From Quillaja saponaria (lineage: Eukaryota; Streptophyta; Magnoliopsida; Fabales; Quillajaceae), in NCBI GenBank assembly GCA_029379385.1, contig CM055605.1, positions 10,823,001-10,887,000 on the forward strand: 64,000 nt of DNA, given 5' to 3'. Positions within the stretch are counted from its first letter, which is position 1, and the number at the start of each line of letters is the position of its first letter. The translations under genes were made by a program, and so were the position numbers. The notes below the pieces were generated by a model. That model was not told the origin of the DNA, made no database searches, and was given only the letters and a program-made list of their open reading frames with translations. Positions 24,601-37,264 of the stretch are shown here, one piece after another.

Positions 24601-24905
24601 CTAGAATCACGTCGTTTGAGAAGGTCGTGGAATACATTGGCGAGTTTTTTGGCTTGTTTATAGGATTGTTTGATGGAGAACTTGCCGTAACCGTAGCGAT
24701 CGGATGGGGAGGACCGGACGGCAGAAAGGATGGAACGACATAGTTTTGGGTAGGGTGTGGACTTGCAAGCGGCTGTGGGTGAAGTAGTAGCATTTGAAGG
24801 AGCTGCTGGTGGTGGTGGTGGTGGTGGAGTTTGAGCTTGAGATAGTAGGAGTAATGGTACAAAGAGGAAGAGAAATAAGAAAAAGGATGGGGATGAAAAC
24901 GACAT
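21616..24905 (-). CDS. Pectin methylesterase with PRO domain, gene 2 (PME7/20-like); one-base frameshift
   Basis: Exons on the minus strand are 24905-24216, 23316-22962 and 22305-21616, with GT-AG introns of 899 and 656 bases. Predicted 577 residues. A signal peptide ([20 protein letters not shown]) is followed by a proline run and a PMEI-like domain (about 45-200; [40 protein letters not shown]). The esterase domain (from about 260) includes [48 protein letters not shown] and [20 protein letters not shown]372, Q394, D395, D416 and the LGRPW arginine are present. One extra base near 21981-21984 (between DPNQNT and GISIHNC) breaks the frame, and dropping it gives a length divisible by three. 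By sequence it belongs with Arabidopsis PME7/20-type enzymes, a different subgroup from gene 1, so the pair is not a recent tandem duplicate. Confidence 0.9.
23317..24215 (-). other. Intron 1 of pectin methylesterase gene 2
   Basis: Donor GTAACT follows CTTATTCAG, acceptor TTTATTGCAG. 899 AT-rich bases. No transposon or ncRNA recognised inside. Confidence 0.75.
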
Positions 24906-25095
24906 TGTCGTTTCTTTTAATTAGGCACAAGCAAATTGAGCTAGATATCTAGGCTTTACTATGAATGTTGAGTATGTTTGTGTTTGTGTGAGGGTGTGTA
25001 TATATAGAGAGGGAGAGAGAGAGGCATGGCTTTAAGAGGAAACATGAATGCGCGTGAAATTATTAAGAGGAGAGAGAGAGAGAGAGAGAGAGGGG
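24906..25095 (-). promoter_or_regulatory. Promoter and leader of pectin methylesterase gene 2
   Basis: On the minus strand a TATA box (TATATATA, 24999-25006) lies about 95 bases before the ATG. It is preceded by long CT-rich (GA)n microsatellite runs at 25008-25025 and 25069-25093, a Y-patch-like feature frequent in plant core promoters. Confidence 0.6.
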
Positions 25096-28000
25096 AGGGT
25101 GTGGCTTGTGAAGTGAGTAGTGGGATAGGTGTGTCGGTTAGGGAATGTAGAGATGGGGACAATTAATTATTAGTATGCATGTGTTATAGTAGATAGGAAA
25201 TTGCAACGAAAGACTTTAAATTTTATAATTATTTTAGAAATATTTTCAAATTTTATGCATTACATAGATACGATGTTAATATTTTAGCTGTATCTGTAAC
25301 AATAAAATTACTTTTATAGATTTAAATTTATTGAGAAACATCAATAAAATCAACTATGTAAATCTAGATTGATTAATTTTTAATGAAATGAAAAAACAAG
25401 CTAAATGTTTGATAATGAAAGAAATTCCATTCAATTTTACCCAAAATAATATATATATATATATATTCGCTTCATAACTTTTCGGAAAACTTTAAGAACT
25501 TAAATAGCACATTATATTGAATTGAATAATATAAGCTTATATATAATGTATTAGACAATATACTTACACGATTTTGTTATCTCTTCATTGTATAATCTAA
25601 TACTATCCCTGAACTCCGAACGAGATTATATTCACATTTAAACGGTGTGAGAATACTCACAAGAAATCAAAAAAATAATGTCATGCATAATATAAGAAAT
25701 TATCAATAATCTTAACTCAGCTAAGCCTTACCATTAAGCATGTGATGACCCAACTCTTGTTAACTTTTCACTACACCCAAGAGTTAATATAGCACGTCAC
25801 TAAGAAGGTTATGCTTCTCAACGAATATTCAGGTAGGATTCATCTCATAGAGTTTGACAAGTTTTATGTTGACTGTCAACCTATCGCAATCTTTCTCTTT
25901 TATCTAGGTTTAGGACCGACAGAGTAAACTCAGACAAAGTTAAAATTAAGTTATCAATAATACAAGTTAATATTATTACATAAATGTCAATATAACCAAC
26001 ATGTTAAGTTTTTTTTACTATCATATGAGTCTTATACGATATGCGCCATAATATTTTTTTCTTCTTGCTTCCAAAGCTTATTTGAGAAATTATAAATGGA
26101 CAACTATTACTTAGTTATCAAAATTAATAGTTTCATCACTCTCAAGATGCATTAACAAGTGGGTCCAAAATACTAAATACAATCTCAATTCTCAAATCAT
26201 ATCAGATCCATCTAGAATGTCCAATAGTATTCCATATATATCGCAGTCAAACTTGTTATACAACTACATGCACATTCCACAAAGGTGACAAGGAGACAGC
26301 AAGTTGGTAACTTAAAATTTATTTCTTGAATTAGGAGATAAAGTTAAGTCTCTGTACTTTACCAAGTCCACGGTTTCACACCCACTAAAATGATTAAATG
26401 AGCTGGCCTCTCTTAAAGTCAACCTTGTCAACATGTAAACAAGCAATTTGTCCCATGCCTTAAATTATTTTGAGTAAACAATAGTGGATTTATAGGTTTG
26501 ACAATTCAATTAAGACCTTAAATTTGAAGTTAATCAATCTTGGCACATGCATTAAGTATACTTAAACCCTGCTTTGCTCTCGTTAATTCACTATATTTAC
26601 GTACAATTGTAATCACTATAAGGAAAAAAACCTTTTAAACACATTGTTGCTCAAAACTATATTTTGACTTTTTGTATAAGTTATTTTCTTCTAAACAAAT
26701 GTAGCATTACAATATAACCTAATTTTGCCAAAACACATAAATTTAGAATCATCTTACATAATATGATTATTTAATATATTTACATGAGATTGAGATTGTT
26801 GAAGTATAGCACTGCAAAATAAACAACGAATTCTCGCATTACTTGGCAATCTTCCTCAATCCATTGCGAGGGAGGGGCTTATTCAAAATGAGGAACATGA
26901 ATGGAAGATGGTCGTAGTGATTGCTGGCAACTAGATAACAAATATGCCACAATCATTAAATATTTAAAAGTGGTATGTCAATAATCGAAAGACACAAGCT
27001 TGTTGGTATAAAATTATATAATATAGGATTATACAATGTATTAAGCTATATAGTTATTTTGTTGTTATATTATTGTTTTATCATTCATTTTTTCATTGTA
27101 TAGCTTTATACTGTCAGACATAGTCTAAGAAAGAGCTAACAGTATAAGTCTATACTATCGTATTATTGCAAAATGTTATATAAGAAAAAACTAGATAGTC
27201 TTAATGAGATAGATATTAAATTTTTTATATATTTATTCTAGTTTATATGTCACACACATTACATGTGAGCCATATTTACATGACCTTTAATATTTTTATA
27301 TATATATATATATTAAAGTAAATATTATATGATTTTTTAATTTTCCCTTATAAATAGTTTTGAAATTAATTTATTTTTTCTATGCATATATTTTAAATAT
27401 TTTATTTATATTTTTCCATGTTTTAATATTAAAATTAATATATGTTTGTCCTTTTCATTTTGTTAAGAAATAAAAAAATCTAATAGAGATGAACATTAAG
27501 AAAAAAAAGAAGAAGCAAAAGTTACAATATTATTAATTTGTTGATTTTTACTCGATTTTACTCTACAGTAAGATTTGAACACGTAAACCAACTAAGAACT
27601 AATCTCTTAGTTAAAAAAAGAAGTTCTAGTTGATTTGATGATTTTTACTCAATTTATTACTATTACTATTATTATTATTTTAATAATTTTATTTTTTGGT
27701 CCACGCCCCTCGATGCAAAGTACAACAACTGGTTGCAAGTTGGAAGTTGCAAGTTGCAAATGAGGAATAATCAGTTAGATTAGTAAATCTTCATAAATGA
27801 CTCAGTGACCAAAGTTAAACACGTGCTCTTTTGTAGTAACAATTGCTAAGAACTTTCCCTTGGAGCATTGAATATATTAATTCTCGCATTAGTTTACTAA
27901 GAAATCTAATTGAAAGTCAGCGCTTAACTCAAAAATTAAAAATTAAAAGTCAGCCATTTGTGTCTTTTCTAATTAATTACATTTTTAGATCTCTAACAAT

Positions 28001-28980
28001 AGAACCATGAACTGATTAATAATTAAATTTGCATACATATCCGAGGTAACTAACTATTTTTTCTTTTATGCTCATATCACATTGAGGTACTGCAAAAGAT
28101 AAAATTGTAAAATGCTATCCAATTTAGTGTAATTGATCAATAACATATTAGTTAGTCGTATTCTTTCTCTTATAAATTCTCATTCCATATAAATGTATGA
28201 TTCGATTTTAATCGAATTCTTAATACAACACCAAAAAAATCTTATCAATTAATTATTTAATAATTAGGCGTATTATAACATCAATCATAATAAAATTAGC
28301 TAGAATATGAGACATTCATAAGACTCAACTAAAACTTAAATTTACATTTTTGTTAGAGATGTACAAGTGTGAATAATGTGATTCGTAGTACAATGTGAAT
28401 GTGGTTCGGGCTTTACATGTACTCGTTCGGTCTATGGATGCATGCATGTATGACGTTGTAAATATTTACAACTGGAATAGCATTCTTGACTTTGTTTAAC
28501 ATGGTCAGGTTGAAGTGGACGTAGAGAAACAACTACCACTGATAGAGCTAACACTGATAGATGACTTGAACATGAAAGACCAAGTCTTCCACTCCAATAA
28601 GCTAAAGAGTAACAACAACCACTAATAGTGCGTGCCACCAAAAATATCCTCGTGCAGTTTCAAGCCGACCCTAACAGCTATGATTCTCTCTTCCCATACT
28701 CACACAATAATATCTCTAGTTACATCACCTTACGTCCAAACTCATTGAATTTATTAATTATTAAAATTTTAAAACCAATCAATTAGTATTGAGAATAGAA
28801 ATCATAAACCTATTATAGTGTTAAGCTCCTTTTAAGTTTAACGATGTGAGACCACATATCGCATACTCCTTACGTAAAAGGTGGATATTTAGCAATTTAT
28901 TGTTCCTGTTCCTATACCACGGCTAAATTCCACATCATTAAGATTAAGGGGTTTAACACTACAAATGAATTTAAGAATCA
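25096..28980. other. Long intergenic stretch, no gene supported
   Basis: AT-rich DNA with many stops in all frames. A repeat at 27015-27210 recurs at 33440-33612 (listed separately). A CACTGCAAAAT motif at 26811 resembles a CACTA end but has no partner. Confidence 0.4.
27015..27210 (+). repeat. Dispersed repeat, copy A
   Basis: Shares GGATTATACAATGTAT, CATTGTATAG.TTTATA.TGTCA.ACATAG and TAGATAGTCTTA blocks with 33440-33612 in the same order. A weaker partial copy may lie at 25527-25605. It is probably a small MITE-like family, but its ends are not defined. Confidence 0.45.
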
Positions 28981-30824
28981 CTTCTCTTGATACTAATTGA
29001 TTGGTGTCAGAAGGATGGAATTAGCTTTCAATTTTCTCGTTGGAAAAAACTCATGTTGTCCAATGGTTTATGTCAATGTGGTTACTCCCACATTGTGTGA
29101 CAGGTAATTGGAAGTGCTCGAATTTGGCACCTAGGAGGTGGGGGTGACAAGTACCAACCGCTTGAGTTAAACTCTCTATGGTAAATAGAACTAGTTTATC
29201 TCTTCTAAATATCTACTTCTCTTTTAATAAGTGAAAATTTTCAAAAAGCCTCTAATTAAAGAAAAATTCACAATGTTTTGGTATAAACATCTAGCTAGGT
29301 GATATATCAAAGGAAAGAGTTGAAAAACTCATAAAGGATGATATCCTCCCATCACTCGACTTTATAGATTTAGGAACTTGTATTGATTGCATTAGGGGTA
29401 AATTGAACAAGATAAAGAAGAAAAGGGAAACTTGAGTTCAGGTCTCTTATAGATTATTCACACTGATATTAGTGGACCTTATCACCACTTTGTGTTTATT
29501 GATAACTTTTCCCGTTTTAGTTTCTATAATTGATTAAAGAAAAATCTGATTGAATTTGAAAAACAATTAGATAAAGTTATTAAAATTTTGAGTTCTGACT
29601 CTAGTGGTGATTATTATTGCAAATATGATATTGATGGACAACATATAAGATTGTTTTCCATCTACTTATAAGAGTGTGGCCTAATGTACCATGCTTGGTA
29701 GCCCTAAACAAGTTTGGCCGAATGGCGTAACTGCCTTAAGGATGTGCTAAAAAGTATGATGAGTATGACAAACTTTCTTGAATACCTTTAGGGGGAAGCA
29801 CTTAAAACAACCTTCTACATTCTTAATAGGGTACTCAATAAGTTAGTTCCTAAAACATCTTTTGATATGTAGATTGGGAGAAAACTAACTTGAACCATTT
29901 TTGTGTTTGGGGTTTTCTAGCTAAAGCCAAATTCTTAGAGTTTGATGTTGTTAAGTTGGAAAAGTCTTCATCTACTAGTCAATAAAAAGAAAATAAGGTT
30001 GTCACCATTCCTTTACATATCTTGTTAGAAACCACTACTTTTGCACGTGTGGTAAGAATAAGTGAGGGGGGGAACTTAATGAACAAATTGAAGTTGCATC
30101 ACCTATTCCTGATAAAGCTATAACACATGTTTTTTATGTAGTTCTTCAACATCAGAATTCAATTGCACAGGCACCTGTAAAGAAGAATAAAAGGTAGAAA
30201 ATGCCAACTATTTCTAATGACAGTCAGACTTATGGATTAATGCCATGAGAGATGTGATGCAGTATATGACATATAAGGATGTATGAGAGTTGGTTGAACT
30301 TCCAAAGGGTTCTACACTCATTGGGTGTAATTGGGCTTACAAGACCAAGAAATTTTCAGAATGGAAGATTAAGTGTTTCAAAGTAAGACCTGTTGTCTAG
30401 GATTTCACTTAAAAAGAAAGTGTGCTTTTTGTGAGACTTTCTCTCATGTTCAACTAAAAACTCTTTTAGGATGATCATGACTTTAGTGGCTTAATTTAAC
30501 CTTGTGTTAAACAGATGAATGTGAAAAAATCTTTCTTGAATGAAGATCTTACAAAGCAGGTTTACATGGTTCAACCCGGTGGTTTTAAAGAGAATGGATA
30601 TAAGATCTTGTTTGCAGACTTATTTATGGTCACAAATAAGCATCTAGACAGTGACTCTTGAAATTTGATGAGGTAGTCAGATTTCTTGGTTTTGTTAAGA
30701 ATAAGAATGATTAATGTGTACACCTTAAGGTCAGTGGGTGTTAAGTTTATCAATTGGTTTTATATGTTAATGATATATTGCTTGCCAACAATGACATTGG
30801 TTTATTTTATGAGACAAAGTTGAT

Positions 30825-31181
30825 TTGTCTAAAACCTTTTCCATGAAAGATCTTGGGGAGGCATCTTTTGTTCTTGGTATTGAGATACATTGTGACAGGT
30901 TTCCCTATTTGTTAGGTCTTTCCTGGAAAGCCTACATTGATCGACTTCTTAATAGGTTTAATATGCATAAATGTAAGTCTAAGGATGTACCAATTATCAA
31001 GAGTGACAGGTTCAGTTTGGAACAGTGTCTTGTGAATGAGTTTCAGAAAAAGTACATGAAAAATGTGTCTTATGGTATTGTAGTCAAAAGCTTATTATAT
31101 CCTCAAGTTTGCACCATGCCTACATTGCTTTTGCAACGAAACCCAGTACCAGAACATTGGTTGCTGCAAAGAAAGTTATAA
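30825..31181 (+). pseudogene. copia reverse transcriptase C-terminal fragment
   Basis: A 118-codon open stretch that begins KTFSMKDLGEASFVLGIEIH and shows the copia thumb region (YIDRLLNRFNMHKCKSKDVP). Frame changes at about 31100 lead into the RNase H part. Confidence 0.75.
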
Positions 31182-31980
31182 GGTATTTACACAGAGCCAA
31201 GGATTTTATGCTAGTGCATAGTAAGGTTAATCACCTTGAATTGATTGGTTACTCTAATTTTGATTATGGTGGTTGCAAAAATGATCTCAAATATGTTTTT
31301 GTATATATTTTCATGTTAACTGGGGGAGTTGTATCTCAGAAAAACCTTAAGTAGACAACCACAACTTCTTCCATTATGTAGACTAAGTTTATTGCTTGTT
31401 AATTATAGAGCATCTATGAAGGGTATGACAACTTATATTAGTGTAGTTGACTCGATCTTTAGGCCACTTAATATTTGTTATGTCATTATTCTATTGTGTT
31501 TTTCTGAAAGAAAAATAAGACTTCTAGTGCATCCACAGTCATAGATATCAAATATCTGGTGACAGATTTTGTGAAAAAAAGAGACATTGAGTTTGAACAT
31601 ATTAATACTAAAGAAATGTTAGTAGATCCTTTAACTAATCGACTTAAGTCTGGAGCTTTCAAAAGACATGTTGACAACATAAGGATGATAGAGTCCTTTG
31701 AAGTACATGGTTAGTAGGAGTTTGTCTTGTTTTGATAAGATTAGCTAGCTTATTTCTATATGTTTATAAGATTTTTTTTTACATCCTTGTTGGATGGTAT
31801 GTTATGTTAATGATAGTAATAATTATTTCATTGTGATATGATTTATCTTATATGTACACTGTATGGTTATATATACGACATGCTAGTGTATCAAAATATT
31901 AAGATTTAGTGTATGTCTTAAGTATGATTGTTATGTCAATTTGGGGTATGTCTCATAAATGACACTAGATTGATATCTTG

Positions 31981-32243
31981 AGATGATAATTGAGATATAT
32001 AATCTTATGTGAATCCTAATGCTTCTTGAAAGCATTTGGTTTATAATGAAATCACTCGGAGGACCGGTAATGAAAATAACATATATTGAGATTACAGTTG
32101 GATGATGTTTTAGATGATGATTGAGACATACAATCTTATGTGATTTCTAATGCTTCTTGGAAGCATTTGCTTCATAATGAAATCACTCGGAGGATTGCAA
32201 TGAAAATAGCATATATTGAGATCACAGTTGGATGATATTTTCT
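31981..32243 (+). repeat. 131-bp tandem duplication before the copia LTR
   Basis: Units at 31981-32112 and 32113-32243 share GAAATCACTCGGAGGA and ATATTGAGAT.ACAGTTGGAT. They lie between the end of pol and the polypurine tract. Confidence 0.75.
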
Positions 32244-32513
32244 TGTTACATTACCACATCTAGATCGGTTGTAAATTAGATTGTTGGCATTTGTAACCAT
32301 GGATTGGTCTTGTGTTAACTAAGGGGCGCAATAATTACCATGATTCGATGTTGGTGACTTAGTCGGGGTACATTAATTATTTAAGGTGCAATTTCAAGAC
32401 CAAAGTTTTAAAAATTATGGCTATAGAAAAGTTATAGCTTACCTGAGAGTCATTTTCTTAAATATATTTTCAAAATATTGAAAACTACAATTTATGTTGC
32501 TCAAGTGGGAGAA

Positions 32514-32960
32514 TGTTAGAAATTCTTAACATGGGGTGCTATTAATTATATGATTTTGGTTTTAATAAAAACGGTTTACACTTTGAACCAATTGAAAAAG
32601 GCTTGGTAAAGCTTAGTTGGTTATGTGATCAGTTGGTTAGGGCTCAAGCATACCTATTGGGTATGATGTGAGTTGACGGTAAGTGTAGGCGGAATATCTT
32701 AAAGAGGACTTTTAGGGTTTAATTATAAATAGGCTATATCTTATCTTCTTTTTCATAAGTTGTGTTCACCTCATTAAGAGCCGCCAGTGAGCAGAGAGCA
32801 CAAAGAGGAAAAACTTGCTCACACAAGGATTCAACAGCCCACACAAGGATTTTCAACTAGAGGCGTTCCTGCTGGAGTATTCAAATGTTCTGTTATGGCT
32901 TAATCAATTACAAATATTATTCATATATTGTGTTCTAATTTAATTAATTCATGTATGAGA
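32514..32960 (+). repeat. 3' LTR of the decayed copia element
   Basis: Starts at TGTTAGAAATTC after the purine tract. A TATA box (ATTATAAATAGG, 32722-32733) and a transcribed region follow. The right edge is uncertain because no second LTR is available for comparison. Confidence 0.5.
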
Positions 32961-33012
32961 TCCAATAGTAAATATTACATGTCTAAGATATCTTGGAGAT
33001 CCCAAAACATGG

Positions 33013-33320
33013 ATGATTCAGACTAACACATTTGGCTCGGCTTGCGGTAATCCTTGTATGATTGGGGCTGGTGGAGTGATAAAAAATAAACATGAGAATT
33101 GGGTGGCTGATTTCTCAAACAAGTTAAGGCATGGTATTGATCTTGATCTTGCTCTTGATAGAGGAATAGAGTTCTTGAGATCAACCTTGATGCTAAGGTG
33201 GTGGTTGTTGTTGTTGTGTTAGATAACTTAAATGTTTCTGACATATATAGCAATTGATTAATTATCGTTGGAGATTGATGGCTTGCTTCCAGCTGGTGGA
33301 AGTTAAACCCTCTTATAGGG
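33013..33320 (+). pseudogene. RNase H (RVT_3-type) remnant of a LINE
   Basis: The frame MIQTNTFGSACGNPCMIGAG then GVIKNKHENWVADFSNKLRH follows the pattern of plant RVT_3 RNase H domains found at the end of LINEs (W.K.NTDG...GNPG.AGAGGVIR). The catalytic Asp of NTDG is replaced by Phe (NTFG). A stop and frameshift at 33220 cut it short. Confidence 0.6.
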
Positions 33321-33439
33321 AGTGAATCAGTTGTACGTATGGATTAGTTGAGTTAGGAATCACTCATATCAGCAACTAGTTATTTTTGAGTCAATTCTTT
33401 TTCTTTTTTTTTTATAATTTTGAATCAATCTACATGTTT

Positions 33440-33612
33440 GCATATTATAGGATTATACAATGTATGTTGTATAGTTATATTTTCATATCATTTCTTTTTT
33501 CACTGTATAGTTTTATATTGTCAAACATAGCATAAAATAAGGTCAAGTTTATACTATCATGTTGTTACTAAATACTATATAAAAGCTAATTAGATAGTCT
33601 TATTATATTCTG
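33440..33612 (+). repeat. Dispersed repeat, copy B
   Basis: Second copy of the repeat at 27015-27210, same orientation. Confidence 0.45.
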
Positions 33613-34427
33613 TTACCTTTATACTATACGACAAGTGAGTCCTTTTTTGTACATGAAGAAAAAGGAAAAACGAAAAAAAAAAAAAAAAAAAAAAAAAAAA
33701 ACATCATGAGAAAATGGCATATTCAATGAAGCCCAGACTTGTTTATACCACAGATAACCTAGATCCATATAATCATCTGGTCATATTTTGAGCAGACGTG
33801 GGCCTGTCGTTATTTTGACCACACACCATTGGCAGAAATGTGTAAATTAGTTCATGATTTCTTATGGATTGCACCTCCAGGACATTTGTCTATACTTTTG
33901 TTTCAACATTGGGGACAAAGTGTCTCAAAATACTCTTTGGAGAAATTTATTTATGAATCGAACCTTTGGGTCATGTGTCCATACCATACTTGCAACACTA
34001 GGACACGATGCCTCCAAAAACTCTTTGATCAAATTTGTTCACGAAACATTCTGTTATTTTTATTGGGATAAATTGCACTTTCTCCTTTCAAATTGATTGT
34101 AAAAATGATTGGGTTGGGCCTGAGCTTACTCCTTGAAAGACTTTAGACATGGAACTGCAAGTTTGGCTCAAGAAGTTGGAGTTCTAAGCTCGGTTTGGAG
34201 ACTTGAACTCGACTAGGTGGATTGTATAAGAAAAATTAAATACACAGGAAAAAAAGCCCCATGTACCAAGTGAATTACAAAAGTTTGTGGGTTTTATGTG
34301 GGATTCATATGTTGTTACATGGAGATGAGCGTATGTAACTTATCATCACCCTCATATAATTGCCATTGAAGACTATATATAATTGCTACGATCCTAGTTA
34401 CTAGGAGTACAGGCATTCAGATGATCA
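33613..34427. other. No gene seen; poly(A) tract
   Basis: Contains a run of about 27 A at 33676-33702. Two overlapping 80-codon frames (33829-34096) show no domain or codon bias I would trust. Confidence 0.35.
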
Positions 34428-35240
34428 TATAAACAGGAGAATTAAAGGTTTTAAAATTATGGATTATAAAAGTAACAATGAATCAACAAAGGGAAACAAT
34501 TTAAACTAAATCACAATCAATACATTTCGAGATTTGTTGAAACATTTCATAATTTTTTCTTTTGAATATATATATATATATATATGCGAATTTATTTCTT
34601 GATCATTTAGTATACTTTGTTTGTATTTAACATATCATTTCTAATTAATTTTGGTTATCTTTTTCTCGATAAATTCATGGATTTAGCACGAGTAGTATAC
34701 TACGATATTTTCGGTCACATTTTGCTTTACACAAACTCAAACAAGCATCAACTAAGAACAAGTTCTCTCCATGTGTCTTCTTGCAATGACTATCACATTC
34801 TTCAGAGCACTCAATTCGTTGTGTACTTAGGAAAACCGACAAAGAAGGTGGTTCATAAGCATTTACTAAATCAATCTTCGTTATCACTAATTCCCATATC
34901 ATTAACAATAATAATAATCTTACCATAACATGTGTATCCATAATTCTCTTCCCTAAGTTTCTCGAAACTTCTTGTTAACATAAAATCATAATTCTCAACT
35001 TCAACATAATTTTTGGGTGTTATATTTAGTATTTAAATATAATTATAAAACTATAATGGAAAAAAATATATTAGTTATACATATTCTTTTATTATTATTC
35101 TTTCTTCTACTCAATATAATTCATTTTCAGATCCAAGCCTTTTGATATTGCAAAGAGGTTATATTTTTTTTCTTCTTGAATAAGATACACGATGTTCTAT
35201 TTAAGTAGTGATTAACTTTTGGTAAAGGTCAATATTTCAT
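34428..35240 (-). repeat. Segmental duplication, copy 1 (carries peptide gene 1)
   Basis: Aligns with 39776-40612 across coding and noncoding sequence: shared ACAATCAATACATTTC before the gene's 3' end, the whole CDS, TATTTAAATAT upstream, and CTTTTGGTAAAGGTCAATA at the outer edge. Confidence 0.75.
34675..34941 (-). CDS. Secreted cysteine-rich peptide, thionin-like (gene 1)
   Basis: Single-exon, 88 residues. A hydrophobic signal peptide (about 1-28, ending DLVNA) precedes YEPPSLSV. The mature part has six cysteines spaced CX3CX3C-X13-CX3CX3C (ECSEECDSHC, then ACLSLCKAKC). Two CX3C-bearing helices facing each other suggest a helical-hairpin fold held by disulfides, as in thionin-like proteins and alpha-hairpinins. 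That fold is inference. The peptide would enter the secretory pathway and may serve defence or signalling. Gene 2 at 40088-40354 is about 80% identical. A TATTTAAATAT box lies about 90 bases upstream (35030-35040). Confidence 0.75.
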   Translation of the reverse strand: MDTHVMVRLLLLLMIWELVITKIDLVNAYEPPSLSVFLSTQRIECSEECDSHCKKTHGENLFLVDACLSLCKAKCDRKYRSILLVLNP

Positions 35241-35326
35241 CGTAAATGATTATATATTAAATACTAATTTCATATAATAAGGAAATAAAACATATTGTTG
35301 ATTATTTTCTTCATTTTTATAAATTT

Positions 35327-36055
35327 TAGGGCCAATTGAACCTTTTTTTTTTTTTTTTTTTCCCATGAACTATTACCCGTTTTGTATTAACCTTTATGAA
35401 CTATCAAATTAGGCACAAACCCCTTATTTGAATAATAATAAGCAAATAACCCCAATGATTCAAATTAGTTATAAAATCTAAATAATTAACTTAGAAAGAC
35501 TAGACTATCCCTATAATTATATATATATATAAATATAAATTTTTTTTAATGTTTTTCACTTTTTATCTCTTGTTTCTTTTTTATTTTATTTTTTTAACAA
35601 TTAAATATGTAATACAATAATAAGAAAATAAAAGTTTTGATAAAAATATTATCATTAAAATGCAAGTTGAAACAACAACTTGTATAATTTCTATAAATGA
35701 GAAAAATAATACTAGTAAATCTATTAATAATTTAAATAGTATGACAAGAAAATAAAAATTATGAATGATTCAAATATTATTTATTTATGCTAGAATTGAA
35801 TCAATATAAAGAGTTTAGTTTCATTAAAAATGAAAAGAAAAAGATGTAAAAAGGAGATAACCAAAAAAAAAAAATTATAATAAGGGTAATTTAGTATTTT
35901 ATGTGTTAATTTGTTAGATTTAATGGCTAATTTAGATGAGTAGTTGTTATTTTCTAATTATGACTTAAATAAGAGGATTATGTGCCTAATTCGATAATTT
36001 ATGGGGTTATTGCAAAACATGTGGTAGTTTATGGGAGTAAAATGTAATTGACCCT
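35327..36055. mobile_element. MITE with long terminal inverted repeats (MULE-like)
   Basis: About 150 bases at each end are inverted copies: TAGGGCCAATTGAAC...TATCAAATTAGGCACA on the left, complement GGGTCAATTACATTTTA...TATCGAATTAGGCACA on the right. TAAATTT flanks both sides (35320-35326 and 36055-36061). No coding capacity. Long TIRs suggest a Mutator-like origin, but the duplication is shorter than the usual 9 bp. Confidence 0.65.
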
Positions 36056-36205
36056 AAATTTATTATTATTGTTGTTTAATAAATTTATAATACTTATATG
36101 ATTGTTTCATTATTAATCTCAATACTCATAGAATTGTAATTTTTTTCTTAGAAAAAATATCTAATAATAATGATTAATTGAATTATTTTCTGTTTAAGAT
36201 TCTAA

Positions 36206-37035
36206 GGCTAGTTTGATACACAATAATGATCATTCCATTCTACCATGAAATGAACATTCTTTCATTTTATATGTTCTTAGCCTTAGAATACTTATTCTAT
36301 TCTGGCCATTTTATTCCATAGAAGTAGAAACCCTTAAACCCACCTAGGGGGTGGGATTGCCCATTCTTACTTCTATGGAATCGGTTTAGTTCAGCTAAAT
36401 GACAAAAAAATCATTCTATTACATAAAATAAATAATTAAATAAAAAGTCGAGTATTAATAAAATTATAACATAAGTTAAAAAATAAATATATTTAATTTA
36501 ATCAAATAACAAAAATACCCTTCTTGTCACATTAAATAATACAAAATCATATAAAATAAAAAATTTGTACATAAAATTAATTTTTCATATAAAATCAATT
36601 CATTTTATTCAAATGACATAAATGCCCTTCATATCATAGTAAATAATATAATTATAAATAATTAATTAATGTTAAATAAATAAATTAGTTAAGTAATTTT
36701 AGACTAATATATTAATATTAATAATAATAATAAATATATATAATATAATTTTCTATAAAAAAATTAATTAAGAAATTGAGAAATATATATATTTCATAAA
36801 TTATGTTATAGTTTTTTTTATCTATTATGAGATATTTTTGTCATTTTAGCATAATTTTTGTATTTTTCCTGTTTATAAACTGAATAGAAAATAAATAAAT
36901 AGAATAAAATGATTATTTCTCACCGACATGATCAAACAATAGAATGGAATGATCATTCCATTTCACTGCATTCCATTCTCATTCCCTTTCTTATTTTAAT
37001 TCCTCAAAAATCAGTTATGCATATCAAACTAGCCC
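36206..37035. mobile_element. PIF/Harbinger-type MITE
   Basis: Inverted ends GGCTAGTTTGATA (left) and GGGCTAGTTTGATA (right, complement) are flanked by TAA on both sides (36203-36205, 37036-37038), the TWA target typical of Harbinger elements. 830 bp, noncoding. An internal hairpin pairs CCATAGAAGTAGAA (36316) with CTTACTTCTATGG (36367). Confidence 0.75.
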
Positions 37036-37264
37036 TAAGCGTATTATAATTATTTTTTTAATATTTATATCACTTTTAGATTACAAATAATAACTTATTT
37101 ATTAAAAAATGAAATTCTTAATATTGCCGATCAAATGCATGCGACGAGAAACAAAAATTAGTATATATATATATATATATATATCAATAAGTGACATCAT
37201 TATAAGCTTTAATTTAGTATACACTAACAATTAATTATATGAGTTGTTCTCTCACTTTATGTAT

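Larger units (their letters stand above)
29001..32960 (+). mobile_element. Decayed Ty1/copia element (SIRE/Tork-like order) with 3' LTR
   Basis: The parts run gag-pre-integrase and integrase (29340-29960: TDISGPYHHF, FIDNFSRFSFYN, SSDSSGDYYCKYD), reverse transcriptase (30285-30860: LPKGSTLIGCNWAYKTKK; active site YVND at 30760-30771 where YVDD is expected; MKDLGEASFVLGIEIH), RNase H (31110-31713, ending MLVDPLTNRLKSGAFK). A tandem repeat and a polypurine tract CAAGTGGGAGAA (32502-32513) follow, then an LTR starting TGTTAGAAATTC at 32514. A primer-site-like TTGGTGTCAGAAG is at 29001-29013, but I see no 5' LTR to its left. Stops are frequent. Confidence 0.75.

Noticed and set aside
24593..24930. 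Alternative minus-strand proteins at the start of pectin methylesterase gene 2
   Set aside because: They overlap exon 1 in other frames, and only the frame from 24905 gives the signal peptide and PMEI motif.
26811..26826. CACTGCAAAAT as a CACTA terminus
   Set aside because: No subterminal repeats and no inverted partner within several kb.
28432..28641. 69-codon minus-strand frame
   Set aside because: No similarity or context; intergenic and probably chance.
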